Part shown: in pieces, positions 15,424 to 22,412 of the stretch
How positions within the stretch are numbered: the first letter of the stretch is position 1
Layout: each line of letters starts with the position of its first letter
DNA from: JAYZQT01 sp964412235
GTDB taxonomy: Bacteria > Pseudomonadota > Alphaproteobacteria > MPNO01 > UBA830
Direction: 5' to 3'
Length of the DNA stretch: 34,400 nucleotides
NCBI GenBank assembly: GCA_964412235.1
Contig: CAYPNT010000024.1
Span: forward strand, 1-34,400
Notes under the pieces: model-generated
Seen by the model: the letters and a program-made list of their open reading frames with translations, nothing else
The model's database searches: none
Told to the model about the DNA's origin: nothing
Translations under genes and position numbers: made by a program

Positions 15424-16356
15424 TCAATATCCTTTAGTGCGATCTACCTCGCCAAAGAGTTTTTCTCCGCACCCTATCCGCTTGATATTTTTTGCAATAA
15501 CGGGTGCAGCGGAAGAAGGTAAACTCCATGATGCTGCATGCGGGAAAACGGTGATTTTGGGATGATCCCAAAAAGGGTGTTCCGGCAAAAGAGGTTCCTC
15601 TCGAAAAACGTCAAGTGTTGCTCCCGACAAATGACCGCTATCAAGCAATTGAATTAAATCTTGATCGACTACGTGGTGGCCACGACCTCCATTGATTACC
15701 ACTGCACCACGCGGAAGAGCTCCAAGGGTAGTCTTATCCAGGATATCCTCTGTATCGGGGGTGAGTGGCAAGAGGCAAATTAAAATATCACTCTCTTCGA
15801 GTGTACTAAATAACCCGTCCTCACCCGAAAAACTCCGCACCCCCTTAATATCCTTAGTAGATTGTGACCAACCCGAAACAGGAAATTCAAAGTCTGCAAG
15901 CTTCCTAGCACAGGCCTCGCCAAGAAGACCCAGCCCGAGTATTCCGATCTGACGATCACGCGACAGTGTTTGTTTGAGAAGTTTCCAGGTTTTTAAGTTT
16001 TGCTGAACACGATATTCACGCTCGTGACGATGGTATCGCAGGACTTCCATCGTCACAAACTCAGTCATCCCGCGTTTTAGTCCTGGATCGATCAATCGTG
16101 CAATGGGAATATTAGAAGAAATTGAAGAATCTTTCAGTAAATGTTCAACTCCGGCTCCCAGAGATAAGATAGCTTTAAGGTTCCGAAAATTAGCCAATAT
16201 CCCAGGAGGCGGTAGCCATGCTAATGCGACGTCAATATCTTCGGGGTTGCCTACCGAATTGGGCCAAACCCTAATGTCAATATTGTTTATTTCTGCGCGT
16301 AACGCACTTTCCCATAGATCGGGGTTCTCGCCATCACATATAAAAAGAAGCGCCAT
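15424..16356 (-). CDS. D-isomer-specific 2-hydroxyacid dehydrogenase (GhrA-like glyoxylate/hydroxypyruvate reductase)
   Basis: The 310-residue protein has the NAD(P)-binding GILGLGLLGEACA at about 138-150. Active-site residues are R225 (NGGRGHHVV), E254 (DVFREEPL) and H273 (FPHAA). The NGGRGHHVVDQDL and FREEPLLPEHPFWDHP segments match the E. coli GhrA branch, which reduces glyoxylate and hydroxypyruvate with NADPH. In this neighbourhood it might instead act on another 2-oxo or 2-hydroxy acid from the catabolic pathway. It is divergent from the aspartate dehydrogenase-like gene across 83 bp, a likely shared regulatory region. Single gene, complete, no oddities. Confidence 0.88.
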   Translation of the reverse strand: MALLFICDGENPDLWESALRAEINNIDIRVWPNSVGNPEDIDVALAWLPPPGILANFRNLKAILSLGAGVEHLLKDSSISSNIPIARLIDPGLKRGMTEFVTMEVLRYHRHEREYRVQQNLKTWKLLKQTLSRDRQIGILGLGLLGEACARKLADFEFPVSGWSQSTKDIKGVRSFSGEDGLFSTLEESDILICLLPLTPDTEDILDKTTLGALPRGAVVINGGRGHHVVDQDLIQLLDSGHLSGATLDVFREEPLLPEHPFWDHPKITVFPHAASWSLPSSAAPVIAKNIKRIGCGEKLFGEVDRTKGY

Positions 16357-16439
16357 GAAATTCTTTCACGTTAGAAATTTGATACCGTTGAACTTTGGCG
16401 TTAAGCCTTGCATAAGTCACGAAAAATAGGGAGGGCGCT

Positions 16440-17240
16440 GTGAAAGTGGGTATTGCTGGCTTCGGTGCAATTGGAAGACCTGTCGCAAATGCCTTGGAAA
16501 AAGGTATAGACGGCCTTGAGCTCTCTGCAATCTGCGTGCGGGATATTGAAAAAGCTCAAAAAAATATGGCAGGAGTCTGCAAACCAACACCCATATTAAA
16601 GCCGGGAGAAATGGCAGAGTTGTGTGATATTATTGTCGAATGTGTTCCCAAGGCAGCATTCCGCGAAATATCTGAACCGGCCATCAACGCTTCTCGGAAG
16701 CTTCTCACCGTAAGTGGGGCAGGACTGATTGAAAATTATGATTTAGTTGAGCTTGCAAAGACCAAAAAAACGCAGATTACATTGGCAACTGGCGCCTTGC
16801 TCGCACTTGATGCAGTGCGGGCAGCAGCTGAAGGAACAATTCACGCGGTCAGAATGGTTACACGGAAACCGCCTACATCCCTTATGGGGGCACCACACCT
16901 TGAAAGAAACCAGATAGAACTCAAAGGTTTAAGTGAACCTTTGAAAGTGTTTGAAGGGAATGCGACAGAGGGTGCGAGGGGCTTTCCCGCAAACGTCAAT
17001 GTTGCAGCAGCACTAGGCTTGGCGGGTGTTGGCCCTGACGATACTTTACTTGAAATATGGGCGGACCCTGCCCTCGACCGAAACACTCACAGCATCGAGG
17101 TTGATGCCGACAGTGCTCGCTTGAAGTTTTCAATTGAAAATGTTCCATCTGAAGAGAATCCAGGCACAGGAAAGATTACAGCTCTAAGTGTTATAGCCGC
17201 TCTTAGGGCTCTGACGATTCCTTTAAAAGTCGGCACCTAA
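16440..17240 (+). CDS. L-aspartate dehydrogenase family protein (NadX-like)
   Basis: The 266-residue protein opens with a Rossmann dinucleotide motif, GIAGFGAIG (4-12). It carries the aspartate dehydrogenase signature PANVNVAAALGLAG (183-196) and ADPALDRNTHSIEV (208-221), with H217 at the catalytic histidine position. NVPSEENPGTGK (234-245) is the usual C-terminal segment. Members oxidise L-aspartate to iminoaspartate with NAD(P), feeding NAD synthesis or amino-acid catabolism. The start is GTG at 16440, preceded by GGGAGGG. It is the first gene of an operon with an enoyl-CoA hydratase, a CoA ligase and an exporter, a setting that suggests a catabolic role and perhaps a substrate other than aspartate. 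No nadA or nadC is nearby. Confidence 0.85.
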   Translation: MKVGIAGFGAIGRPVANALEKGIDGLELSAICVRDIEKAQKNMAGVCKPTPILKPGEMAELCDIIVECVPKAAFREISEPAINASRKLLTVSGAGLIENYDLVELAKTKKTQITLATGALLALDAVRAAAEGTIHAVRMVTRKPPTSLMGAPHLERNQIELKGLSEPLKVFEGNATEGARGFPANVNVAAALGLAGVGPDDTLLEIWADPALDRNTHSIEVDADSARLKFSIENVPSEENPGTGKITALSVIAALRALTIPLKVGT

Positions 17241-17258
17241 TACAAAGGGAGAAAATGA

Positions 17259-18164
17259 ATGAAATATAAAGCGCTAAAATGGGAAATACGTGAGAACCCA
17301 AAGCGATCAGGCGATATGTGTATTGGGTTACTAACATTGAATCGTCCTGAGTTCCTAAACGCCGTGGATGTTCGAATGCGTGTTGAACTCGATATTCTTT
17401 GTGATGAAATTACTCATAACAGTAATATTAAAGTTTTGATAATAACCGGCGAGGGTCGAGGCTTTTCGGCAGGAGGTGACCTTAAGACAGAGGCGGACCC
17501 CCTCGGTGCTGGTGAAGAAGATTTTGATTTTGGAAATTTTGGGGCGTATCGAGATCTTGCAAATTACTTTTTTAACGACTTAAGACACCAAGTTTTACAG
17601 CGAGCTTTTAAGAAAATTGAAGACCTTCCCTGCATCGTGATTGCTGCAATTAATGGCCCAGCCGTAGGTATTGGATTAGAAATATGTACATTGTGTGATC
17701 TACGTTTTGCCTCAGAAAAGGCCAAACTTGGTGAAGTTGCTGTGCCCGCGGGTTTTCTACCGGAATCAGGAGGCGCAAGAAACCTTCCAAAATTAGTCGG
17801 CGTGGGAAGAGCCCTCGATATGATACTCACAGGTAAAATAATTGATGCCCAGGAAGCGCTCAATATTGGGTTGGTTGAAAAAGTGTTTCCGCATGATGAA
17901 CTCCTCAATGAGTGCTTTGATTACGCCGAACAGATATCAAACCATCCATATTTGTCCGTCCGTTATGCAAAAAGTCTGGTAAAGATGTACTGGAACCATA
18001 ATCGATCCGAAGAAGGCTGGGCGGCCGAATTTTCAGCTATCCAAGAAATAACTCGGACGGAAGATTGTGCGGAAGGCATGCGCGCCTTTCTTGAAAAGCG
18101 CTCTCCCAACTATCGTGGTCCTTATTATGAGAACTCTCCGGGAGGCAAGGCGCGCCCTAAATGA
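17259..18164 (+). CDS. Enoyl-CoA hydratase/isomerase family protein, copy 2
   Basis: The 301-residue crotonase-fold protein is longer than copy 1, with an insertion of about 25 residues after the oxyanion motif RGFSAGGDLK. The second oxyanion motif is GPAVGIGLEICTLCD, retaining the first catalytic glutamate (GLE). At the second catalytic position it reads LGEVAVPAGFLPESGG: the canonical Glu aligns with Ala, and an acidic residue occurs two positions earlier. The activity may therefore differ from plain hydration, for example isomerase, dehalogenase or C-C lyase. GGGAG precedes the ATG by 7 bases. The gene overlaps the ligase gene by 4 bp (ATGA at 18161), showing co-translation. Confidence 0.88.
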   Translation: MKYKALKWEIRENPKRSGDMCIGLLTLNRPEFLNAVDVRMRVELDILCDEITHNSNIKVLIITGEGRGFSAGGDLKTEADPLGAGEEDFDFGNFGAYRDLANYFFNDLRHQVLQRAFKKIEDLPCIVIAAINGPAVGIGLEICTLCDLRFASEKAKLGEVAVPAGFLPESGGARNLPKLVGVGRALDMILTGKIIDAQEALNIGLVEKVFPHDELLNECFDYAEQISNHPYLSVRYAKSLVKMYWNHNRSEEGWAAEFSAIQEITRTEDCAEGMRAFLEKRSPNYRGPYYENSPGGKARPK

Positions 18165-19735
18165 ATGAAGCTACTCTACCCCTTCCACCTGAATATCGTG
18201 AGATACCCGAATATTTAAATATTAGCGGTGAGTTAATCGATAATATTGAAGCGAAGGGTTTTAGTGACCGCACAGCATTTGTTTGGGATGGAGGAAATCT
18301 AACTTTCAGGGCGTTTTCCGATAGAGTTAACGCACTTTCCCAAGGTTTCTTTGACAATGGGATCATACACGGAACCCACGTCCTAGTCCGTATGCATAAT
18401 TGTCACGAATTTGCTGTAACGATCTTAGCCCTCATAAAAATCGGGGCCGTTCCGGTACTTATAAATTCTCTTCTGGGGCAAGAGGAAATTGAATATGTTT
18501 TCGAACATTCTGACGCAGAAGCTATTGTAACAATCAAAGGATTACCGAAAACACTTTATAAACGTTTAAAGGTTCCGAGAAATCGGATCTTTATCGCCCG
18601 GGACGTGGGCGGAGAATATACGTCCCTAGAAAGCCTAATGACTAAGGTCCCGATGGGGAAATTTAAGACAGCTCAGACATATTCCAACGAGCCAGCTTTT
18701 ATCGTTTATACGTCGGGTACGACTGGGAGACCAAAAGGGATCGTCCACGCCCACCGATGGGTAATTGCACTTGGTGATTCAAATCGTTACCGGGTACCAA
18801 CAGCAACTCACGACAGGGTATACGCGACCGGAGAATGGAGCTTTATAAGTGCTCTCGGCCACAGTGTAATCTTTCCTCTTCGAAATGGAGTTACGGGAAT
18901 AATACTCGAAGATCGCCCGACTCCTGAAAACGTACTTAAAACAATAGAGACTCACAAAGTTACATTGATGTATTCGGTTGCAACTGTGTATCGGCGGATC
19001 CTCGCAATTTCTAATGTTGAAAAAAATCACGATCTATCATCTTTGCGTGGTTGCAATGCCACGGGCGAAGCTCTCGAAGCGTCAACGTGGAATGAATTTA
19101 AGAAGAGAATTGGTACTGATATCTGGGAACACTATGGGATTTCGGAAATGCAGATGGTCCTGGGACAGGGTCCGCTACAACCAATAAAACCCGGCTCGAT
19201 TGGTATCTCCATACCTGGCACAGATATAGGGATCATTGACGACGACGGCGCGGAACTAGCACCCGATCAAATTGGCCATTTGGTTATCAAATCTGATAAT
19301 CCTGGTTTTTTTCTCGGGTACCACAAAGACGATGCAAAAACCAACGAGGTAATGCGGGGCGGGTGGTACCACACCGGAGATTTAGCATGGCGTGACCAGG
19401 ATGGATATTTTTGGGTTGCTGGACGGCAAGACGATTGTTTTAAAAGCCGTGGAATTTTTATTTCGCCATATGAAATAGAAAATGTTCTACGTCAAGATCC
19501 ATCTATTGCCGAGGCCTGTATTGTTCCGGCACCAGACCCAGAGATCGGCAATCGTATTCGTGCTGTCTGTGTCCTACAAAAAGGCATCATCGGAACAAAT
19601 CTAATTGCCGAAGAAGTTCGTCAAAATATACGGAAAAGAATAGCTCCATATAAAACACCACACACTATTGAGTTCAGAGAATCACTCCCGAAAAGTCCAG
19701 TTGGGAAAATACTTCGTCGGGAGCTAATTGACTGA
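18161..19735 (+). CDS. AMP-dependent acyl/aryl-CoA ligase (ANL superfamily)
   Basis: The 524-residue protein holds the complete ANL motif set: the P-loop TSGTTGRPKG (184-193), HYGISEMQ (324-331), the ribose-binding YHTGDL (403-408), the hinge GRQDDCFKSRG (421-431) and the catalytic lysine K516 in SPVGKILRREL. The GEWSF and NATGEAL segments and the length fit the benzoate/aromatic-acid or medium-chain CoA ligase group. It makes a CoA thioester from a free carboxylic acid using ATP in the cytosol, presumably the substrate of the crotonase-fold proteins encoded alongside. It is co-translated with the upstream crotonase gene through an ATGA overlap. The exact acid is not predictable. Confidence 0.9.
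   Translation: MNEATLPLPPEYREIPEYLNISGELIDNIEAKGFSDRTAFVWDGGNLTFRAFSDRVNALSQGFFDNGIIHGTHVLVRMHNCHEFAVTILALIKIGAVPVLINSLLGQEEIEYVFEHSDAEAIVTIKGLPKTLYKRLKVPRNRIFIARDVGGEYTSLESLMTKVPMGKFKTAQTYSNEPAFIVYTSGTTGRPKGIVHAHRWVIALGDSNRYRVPTATHDRVYATGEWSFISALGHSVIFPLRNGVTGIILEDRPTPENVLKTIETHKVTLMYSVATVYRRILAISNVEKNHDLSSLRGCNATGEALEASTWNEFKKRIGTDIWEHYGISEMQMVLGQGPLQPIKPGSIGISIPGTDIGIIDDDGAELAPDQIGHLVIKSDNPGFFLGYHKDDAKTNEVMRGGWYHTGDLAWRDQDGYFWVAGRQDDCFKSRGIFISPYEIENVLRQDPSIAEACIVPAPDPEIGNRIRAVCVLQKGIIGTNLIAEEVRQNIRKRIAPYKTPHTIEFRESLPKSPVGKILRRELID
19719..19723 (+). promoter_or_regulatory. Shine-Dalgarno-like GGGAG positioned for a CTG start at 19732
   Basis: GGGAG sits 8 bases before CTG at 19732, inside the end of the ligase gene. 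CTG overlaps the ligase stop as CTGA, the same geometry as the ATGA overlaps at 7512 and 18161. This decides between two possible starts of the following transporter. Confidence 0.45.
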
Positions 19736-19773
19736 TCCAAAATAACACCCAGAAAAAATCTTCACCGGGTTGG

Positions 19774-20943
19774 TTGTTCCTTCTCGCGCTCGTGGCAATT
19801 ACTTTAATTGGACCGCTAGCGGTCCATATGTACCTCCCCATAATGCCAACGATACAGAAGGCGTTTTCCGTCAGTACGACGATGACGACGTTGACCTTTA
19901 GCATGGTTTTCTTTGTCATGGCATTTGGAACCCTTTTTTACGGCGGTGCCTCGGATCGGTTTGGTCGCAAACCGGTTCTAATCGTAGGTCTTAGCTTGTT
20001 TGTTCTTGGCTCCGCACTATGTGCTGTCGCCTGGAACTTTGAACTTCTCGTAACGGGGCGCCTGTTGCAAGCCATTGCAGCCGGGTGTGGAACAGTGCTG
20101 GCACGTGCTATTGCCCGCGATGTTTATGGCCCTGAAAAATTAGCCCAAGTCATAGCCTATGTAACTGCCGCCTACGTATTAGGGCCGACGTTCGCTCCTC
20201 CAATCGGAGGTGCACTATCAGAGTTTTTTGGATGGAATTCAGTGTTTATTTTTGCGACCGGAGCCGCCGTGATTATTGCGGTAATTGGAGCACTAGTTAT
20301 TCGCGAAACCCTTGACGAAAAAAAATCCAGGTTAAATACCACTTCTTTTGTACGAGATCATTGCCAGCTGTTAAGAAACCCGGCCTTTTTGGGTTACGCA
20401 CTCATGCCGGCTTTCACATCAGGTGCTTTTTTTTCCTTATGCGCGTATGCGTCTTTCCTAATGAACGACCACTATAAAAAATCCTCGGGAGAGTACGGGT
20501 TATATTTTATGCTCCTAACGGTCGGGTTTATGTCTGGAAATTTTATATCTGGGCGTATCGGAAACCGACTTTCGACAAAATTCATGATACTATTTTCAGG
20601 CACTGCGGGGTTGATCGCTGTGGAAATACTCGTTCTCGGCGTACTACTTATACCAGGCCTTCCTATCGCGTTATTCCTCCCGGGAGCGCTACTCGGCATC
20701 GCCCAAGGATTGTCGTTGCCTTATGCCCAAGCGGCCGCGATTAACACAGATTCAAAGCTTACCGGCACAGCGTCTGGTATTGTAATGTTTATGCAATTCG
20801 GTTCTGCTGCTCTCGCGTCATTATTTGTATCTACGCTCTACGACAAAACGTTTTTTCCAATGATAGAAGTTGTAGCCACGTTATCGATAATGGCAGTGCT
20901 TTGCGGATGGTTTGCTGTTTCAAGGAAAACTTCAACAAAATAG
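19774..20943 (+). CDS. Bcr/CflA-family MFS drug-resistance-type exporter
   Basis: The protein has about twelve membrane helices. It shows the Bcr/CflA hallmarks HMYLPIMPTIQKAF after helix 1, motif A YGGASDRFGRKPVLI and ARAIARDVYG in the fourth-helix region. Such carriers export drugs or small organic compounds by proton antiport. The given start, TTG at 19774, is the first conventional start codon in frame, but it would begin within the first membrane helix and has no good ribosome-binding site. The frame is open to CTG at 19732, which would add 14 residues (IQNNTQKKSSPGW follows the initiator) as in relatives, and has GGGAG 8 bases ahead. It closes the ligase operon and may export a pathway product or toxic acid. 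Confidence 0.85.
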   Translation: MFLLALVAITLIGPLAVHMYLPIMPTIQKAFSVSTTMTTLTFSMVFFVMAFGTLFYGGASDRFGRKPVLIVGLSLFVLGSALCAVAWNFELLVTGRLLQAIAAGCGTVLARAIARDVYGPEKLAQVIAYVTAAYVLGPTFAPPIGGALSEFFGWNSVFIFATGAAVIIAVIGALVIRETLDEKKSRLNTTSFVRDHCQLLRNPAFLGYALMPAFTSGAFFSLCAYASFLMNDHYKKSSGEYGLYFMLLTVGFMSGNFISGRIGNRLSTKFMILFSGTAGLIAVEILVLGVLLIPGLPIALFLPGALLGIAQGLSLPYAQAAAINTDSKLTGTASGIVMFMQFGSAALASLFVSTLYDKTFFPMIEVVATLSIMAVLCGWFAVSRKTSTK

Positions 20944-20958
20944 CGCAACCGCTCGTCA

Positions 20959-21924
20959 TCAAGTTTCATCAAAGCCAGATGGTTCTCTACCCAATGATTG
21001 TAGAGCATCGTGGACAAACGGTTTAGCCAATAATTCCTCCTGTGCGACTGGGCGAAGGTCCGGGTATAATTCTCGATAAAGCAACATCTGTTTTGTCCAA
21101 TGCTTGTCAGACATTTCCCCGTTCACGGCAAAACCACCCGACTCATGCTCTTGGCGCCAAATTTGTTGGATCAGATTATCTGGTACAGAAACAGACACAT
21201 TTGCATCGTACACCTTTCGAAAAACAGAATAGTCACCATGCAGCAATCGAGATGCTCTAATCATACCTCTGGCAAGCCGCGCTAGTTCTTCCGGATGGTT
21301 TTTTTCGTATTCTTCTGTTGTCGAAAGCACCCCATGTGGTTGTACCGGTACCAGTTTTTTCAAATCGGCAAAGCCGAGAAGATTATGAACCTTGTCGGCC
21401 TCGTCGATGCTTAGAGATATAGCCTCTTCCACTCTGATTAGCGAAACGTCAATAGAGCCATTCAGTAAACGGGCAATCCTCTCGGGGGGTGGGCCAACCA
21501 CCTGCCAATCTACTTCGGCATCCGTTATACCCAGCGCGCGTATCGTTAAGCGAGCCATATGATGACTAAGGGCATTAGTGCCATCTAACGCCCAAGACAC
21601 TCCTTTGAGTTCATCTGTAGTTTTTATTTGTTTTTGAACGATTAGATTTTGAGCAAGCCCTCTCGCCATAGAAACTATAGAACGTATCGGATTACCCTCT
21701 GCCCGTGATTTTATTGCTGGTCCGAGGCCCCCATATGAGACATCGACTTTTCCATCTAACACTGCATTTATGGCCGCTACTCCGCCGTGCACCGGCATCC
21801 AGGAGACGTCTAAGCCTTCTTCACTCCATAACCCGAGAGTAGTAGCAGCCGCACAGGAAAGATCGTCTACACCGAATGTTGGACCTGACCCGGCAGCAAG
21901 ACGTATTGGTAATGTATCTGGCAT
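20959..21924 (-). CDS. NMT1/THI5-like (SsuA-type) periplasmic-binding-fold protein without a signal peptide
   Basis: The 321-residue protein has a type-2 periplasmic-binding fold. Segments such as TTLGLWSEEGLDVSWMPVHG (28-47), the NAVLDGKVDVSYGG box and WALDGTNALSHHMARLTIRA fit the NMT1/THI5/SsuA group. Its N-terminus (MPDTLPIRLAAG) has no hydrophobic signal or lipobox, and no ABC permease or ATPase gene is nearby. It could therefore be a cytosolic ligand sensor or enzyme rather than a transporter component. The THI5 cysteine motif of pyrimidine synthases is not seen. It lies 23 bp after the MaoC-like gene and is probably the last gene of the mfd transcript. It is convergent with the exporter gene. 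Confidence 0.75.
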   Translation of the reverse strand: MPDTLPIRLAAGSGPTFGVDDLSCAAATTLGLWSEEGLDVSWMPVHGGVAAINAVLDGKVDVSYGGLGPAIKSRAEGNPIRSIVSMARGLAQNLIVQKQIKTTDELKGVSWALDGTNALSHHMARLTIRALGITDAEVDWQVVGPPPERIARLLNGSIDVSLIRVEEAISLSIDEADKVHNLLGFADLKKLVPVQPHGVLSTTEEYEKNHPEELARLARGMIRASRLLHGDYSVFRKVYDANVSVSVPDNLIQQIWRQEHESGGFAVNGEMSDKHWTKQMLLYRELYPDLRPVAQEELLAKPFVHDALQSLGREPSGFDET

Positions 21925-21947
21925 TTTCTGTCCTTACTTACATATAT

Positions 21948-22412
21948 CTAAACATTATTTGGACGACGTCTGACAAAGTGAAGGCTGGTTAATGTCATCA
22001 CAACTTCGTCATTTTGATTTAACGTATCATAGCGTATTCGTACTCCATCTCGTCCACCACTTTTTATAGCGGGGGAACATTCGATGATGTTTGCCAATAC
22101 CGTAAGTGAATCTCCAACTCGCACCGGCAACTTCCAGCGTAGGTTGTCCACTCCAGGAGAACCCATACCACTTTGGCTGAGGGCTCCAGTTCGTGCAAAA
22201 AGTCCAAATGTTATTGCGGCGGTTTGATATCCCGCCGCCACCAAACCCTCAAAACTACTTTCTTTTGCCGCATCTCGGTCGGTGTGATAGGGCAACGGCG
22301 CATATTTCATGCCGAATTCAATGATTTCTTCCGGGCCTAGGTCATGTTTTCCCGTTTCGTATACTTGTCCCACTTTAAAATCTTCGAAGAAAAGGGGTCC
22401 CTCAATCTTCAT
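21948..22412 (-). CDS. MaoC-like (hotdog-fold) dehydratase family protein lacking the catalytic Asp
   Basis: The 154-residue hotdog protein starts GPLFFEDFKVGQVYETGKHD, the typical MaoC-like N-terminus. The hydratase-2 motif D-x4-H appears as KYAPLPYHTD (36-45): H43 is present but the aspartate position is A38. FEGLVAAGYQTAA (54-66) is the expected following helix. Loss of the aspartate suggests a changed reaction or a binding role, perhaps a thioesterase-like or inactive hydratase. The frame is open to a TTG at 22457, but ATG 22412 matches the family N-terminus; it overlaps the 3' end of mfd by 11 bp. The protein probably binds an acyl-CoA in the cytosol. Confidence 0.8.
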   Translation of the reverse strand: MKIEGPLFFEDFKVGQVYETGKHDLGPEEIIEFGMKYAPLPYHTDRDAAKESSFEGLVAAGYQTAAITFGLFARTGALSQSGMGSPGVDNLRWKLPVRVGDSLTVLANIIECSPAIKSGGRDGVRIRYDTLNQNDEVVMTLTSLHFVRRRPNNV

